From positions 1 through 6,930 of the forward strand of contig JACDAH010000546.1 of assembly GCA_013695505.1 (NCBI GenBank): a DNA stretch of 6,930 nucleotides, in the 5' to 3' direction. Within the stretch, counting starts at the first letter, position 1. Each line of letters begins with the position of its first letter. The position numbers and the translations under genes were made by a program. The notes under the pieces are model-generated. The model did not search any database and was not told the DNA's origin. It saw only the letters and a list, made by a program, of their open reading frames with translations. The stretch is from Chloroflexota bacterium (GTDB lineage Bacteria; Chloroflexota; Limnocylindria; Limnocylindrales; CSP1-4). Shown in pieces: positions 6,128-6,930 of the stretch.

Positions 6128-6200
6128 CCGAGCGGGGCGCAGCCGGCGAGTCGCGGTCTGTCGATGCGCCGTGGCACCTCGACTGGCGCATTCCGCTCGG
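6128..6200 (+). repeat. Nested inverted repeats after the methyltransferase gene
   Basis: CCGAGCGG (6128-6135) pairs perfectly with CCGCTCGG (6193-6200). Inside it ATGCGCC (6164-6170) pairs with GGCGCAT (6185-6191), so the two right arms are adjacent with one base between. The structure fills most of the 100-nt gap before the next gene and ends 10 nt before its -10 box. It could be a terminator without a T-run, or an operator. Function is inferred only from position. Confidence 0.4.
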
Positions 6201-6210
6201 ACGGCATCGC

Positions 6211-6216
6211 TAGAAT
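6211..6216 (+). promoter_or_regulatory. -10 box of a probable leaderless promoter
   Basis: TAGAAT is separated from the ATG at 6223 by exactly 6 nt, which puts the transcription start at the first base of the start codon. There is no Shine-Dalgarno sequence before this ATG, and the intervening GCGGCC cannot serve as one. The spacing equals that before 2461. Confidence 0.55.
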
Positions 6217-6222
6217 GCGGCC

Positions 6223-6450
6223 ATGCAGCAGATGTACCACCCGTCGGACCTGGCGTCGATGGATCCGCTCGTGCTGATGAAGAACCTCGATCACGTCCGC
6301 ATGACGAGCCGCCGCCTGTCGTACATCCTCCAGCAGCAGCTCCACCTCTACACCCCCGAGGCGAACCAGATCCGGGAACAGATCGACCGCTACGTCGAGG
6401 CGGAGCGCCAGATCGAGGGCGAGATGGCGAGGCGCCAGATCCGCGCCTGA
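6223..6450 (+). CDS. Small helical protein of unknown function
   Basis: The gene encodes 75 residues (MQQMYHPSDLASMDPLVL...), rich in Gln, Arg, Glu and Leu with no Gly and no Cys. Residues 16-45 and 47-73 look like two amphipathic helices, possibly a helical hairpin or coiled coil, broken by the LYTPEA turn at 42-47. There is no signal peptide or membrane segment. I do not recognise the family. Reality is supported by the -10 box at exact leaderless spacing, by third-position GC matching the neighbours (for example CTC, CTG, ATC, GAG codons) and by a terminator-like hairpin about 40 nt after the stop. It lies downstream of the methyltransferase gene, separated by a structured gap. Confidence 0.72.
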   Translation: MQQMYHPSDLASMDPLVLMKNLDHVRMTSRRLSYILQQQLHLYTPEANQIREQIDRYVEAERQIEGEMARRQIRA

Positions 6451-6484
6451 GGCCGGACCGAGGCAAGGCGAGGAAAGGAGCCGA

Positions 6485-6529
6485 GGCGGGGAGCCCGTTC
6501 GGCGCTCGTCCCGCCGGGCTCGCGCTTTT
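6485..6529 (+). terminator. Probable intrinsic terminator after the small gene
   Basis: GAGCCCG (6491-6497) pairs with CGGGCTC (6515-6521), followed by GCGC and TTTT (6526-6529). An overlapping alternative stem, GGCGGG-GAGC (6485-6494) with GCTC-GT-CCCGCC (6504-6515), excludes the first one. In such GC-rich sequence the alternative may be chance, but the layout could also serve as a switch. A simple terminator for the gene at 6223 is the plain reading. Confidence 0.5.
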
Positions 6530-6532
6530 CCC

Positions 6533-6704
6533 GTGCTTCGGGCCAGATTGGCATCACCGGAACCTTGGGCGCGGTGGCGAGCCGCGAACCGGCCGCCGGC
6601 GACCGATCGTTCGCGCTCAGCAGCTAACCGACAGCATTCCACAGGCTCGGAGCCCTTCGCCAGTGCGCCTAGCGTTCCCCTGGCGCACGTCTGGCCCGAA
6701 GCAC
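6533..6704. repeat. Perfect 15-bp inverted repeat enclosing 142 nt; candidate structured RNA or small mobile element
   Basis: GTGCTTCGGGCCAGA (6533-6547) is the exact reverse complement of 6690-6704. The interior contains a perfect 7-bp hairpin directly against the right arm (GTGCGCC 6663-6669 with GGCGCAC 6682-6688) and a 5-bp hairpin CGCGG/CCGCG (6570-6574, 6582-6586). No open frame in the interior looks like a protein. As RNA, the long closing stem with internal hairpins would resemble a compact non-coding RNA; as DNA, the ends resemble those of a MITE, but I see no clear target duplication. It lies between a plus-strand terminator on its left and a hairpin at 6737-6768 on its right. I could not match it to RNase P RNA, SRP RNA, tmRNA or a T-box. 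Confidence 0.55.
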
Positions 6705-6736
6705 CCCGCCGAAGGGCCGCGGGTCCGGGAAACGAA

Positions 6737-6768
6737 GAGAGCCCCCACCCTGACCGGTGGGGGCTCTC
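6737..6768. terminator. Strong 13-bp hairpin, terminator-like
   Basis: GAGAGCCCCCACC (6737-6749) and GGTGGGGGCTCTC (6756-6768) pair perfectly around the loop CTGACC. On the plus strand no T-run follows. On the minus strand the stem is followed by TTCGTTT, so it reads better as the terminator of a leftward gene entering from the right edge. It may act on both strands. Confidence 0.65.
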
Positions 6769-6853
6769 CATCGTCGATCGCGACAATCGCTCGTCCAGGC
6801 GCTCTAAGCCCGGATCCACCGATCCACCTCGCCTGAGCGGCGCAGAAGCGACG

Positions 6854-6927
6854 AATCAGGTGCCCTTCTGAACTGGGAAGATGGCGTTGAGAAGACCCAT
6901 CGACCCGGAACAGAGGAGCACCTGATT
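6854..6927. repeat. 10-bp inverted repeat at the right edge
   Basis: AATCAGGTGC (6854-6863) and GCACCTGATT (6918-6927) are perfect reverse complements 54 nt apart. The stretch between them is visibly less GC-rich than the rest of the window. It could be an operator, a remnant of an insertion, or chance within a coding region. The window ends 3 nt after it. Confidence 0.35.
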
Positions 6928-6930
6928 GAT
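6856..6930 (-). CDS. Possible C-terminal end of a minus-strand gene (partial)
   Basis: Read on the minus strand from the window edge, the frame is open for 24 codons (INQVLLCSGSMGLLNAIFPVQKGT) to a TGA complementary to 6856-6858. Eighteen of 24 codons end in G or C, and the hairpin at 6737-6768 with TTCGTTT downstream would be a suitable terminator. The middle is hydrophobic. The plus strand also has an open frame here, but with only about half its codons ending in G/C. No family can be named. Confidence 0.25.
   Translation of the reverse strand: MNQVLLCSGSMGLLNAIFPVQKGT

Noticed and set aside
6470..6477. GAGGAAAG as the start of RNase P RNA
   Set aside because: It does not continue into the conserved TCCGGGC, and the other universal RNase P elements are not found downstream.
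6573..6586. GGTGGCGAGCCGCG as a T-box antiterminator sequence
   Set aside because: It has three extra bases compared with GGTGGnACCGCG, and no aminoacyl-tRNA synthetase or amino-acid gene follows.
5626..6819. A minus-strand open frame of 397 codons from the structured region into the methyltransferase
   Set aside because: It covers hairpins and the coding region of two plus-strand genes; its composition is that of a GC-rich shadow frame.
6881..6925. Short plus-strand ORF ATGGCGTTGAGAAG... (14 residues)
   Set aside because: It ends after 14 codons, with no homology and no clear ribosome binding site.
1..6930. CRISPR array, tandem repeats, insertion sequence with transposase, restriction-modification operon
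   Set aside because: No regularly spaced direct repeats, transposase motifs or endonuclease gene are visible on either strand. The methyltransferase stands alone.

Overview
The window is very GC-rich, with strong G/C preference at third codon positions in the real genes. Densely packed genes, a flavin/F420-type luciferase-like oxidoreductase, a bacterial UBP zinc finger and several apparently leaderless genes (a TANNNT box 6-8 nt before the ATG) suggest an uncultured soil or freshwater Chloroflexota (Limnocylindria/Ellin6529-like) or, second choice, an actinobacterium. No marker gene settles this, so the assignment is an inference.

Left part (1-2389): a membrane-anchored protein with three tandem DUF5666-type beta repeats (157-1317), an intrinsic terminator, then a membrane-anchored trypsin-like HtrA/DegP-family serine protease without a PDZ domain (1466-2389). 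Each gene has its own promoter region. The two promoter regions share an aligned element, AGGACG-N2-CTCA-N11-CCAT, at the same spacing, which suggests one regulator or sigma factor and an envelope-stress-like regulon.

Middle (2461-4513): a luciferase-like monooxygenase family enzyme (2461-3288), a 97-residue UBP-type zinc-finger protein (3338-3631), a tRNA-Arg(UCU) with encoded CCA on the minus strand (3664-3739) with its own promoter, and a minus-strand alpha/beta hydrolase (3791-4513).

Right part (4713-6930): a divergently transcribed DNA (N4-cytosine/N6-adenine type) methyltransferase with no partner nuclease in view (4713-6122), and a 75-residue helical protein of unknown function (6223-6450) read from a probable leaderless transcript. 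About 400 bp without a convincing complete gene follow (6451-6855). This stretch is rich in inverted repeats: a terminator-like hairpin, a perfect 15-bp inverted repeat enclosing 142 nt, and a perfect 13-bp hairpin. The right edge may hold the last 24 codons of a minus-strand gene.

The most interesting signals are the shared promoter architecture of the DUF5666/protease pair, the 15-bp inverted-repeat element at 6533-6704, and the mix of leaderless and Shine-Dalgarno-led genes. I see no complete mobile element, CRISPR array or defence operon.
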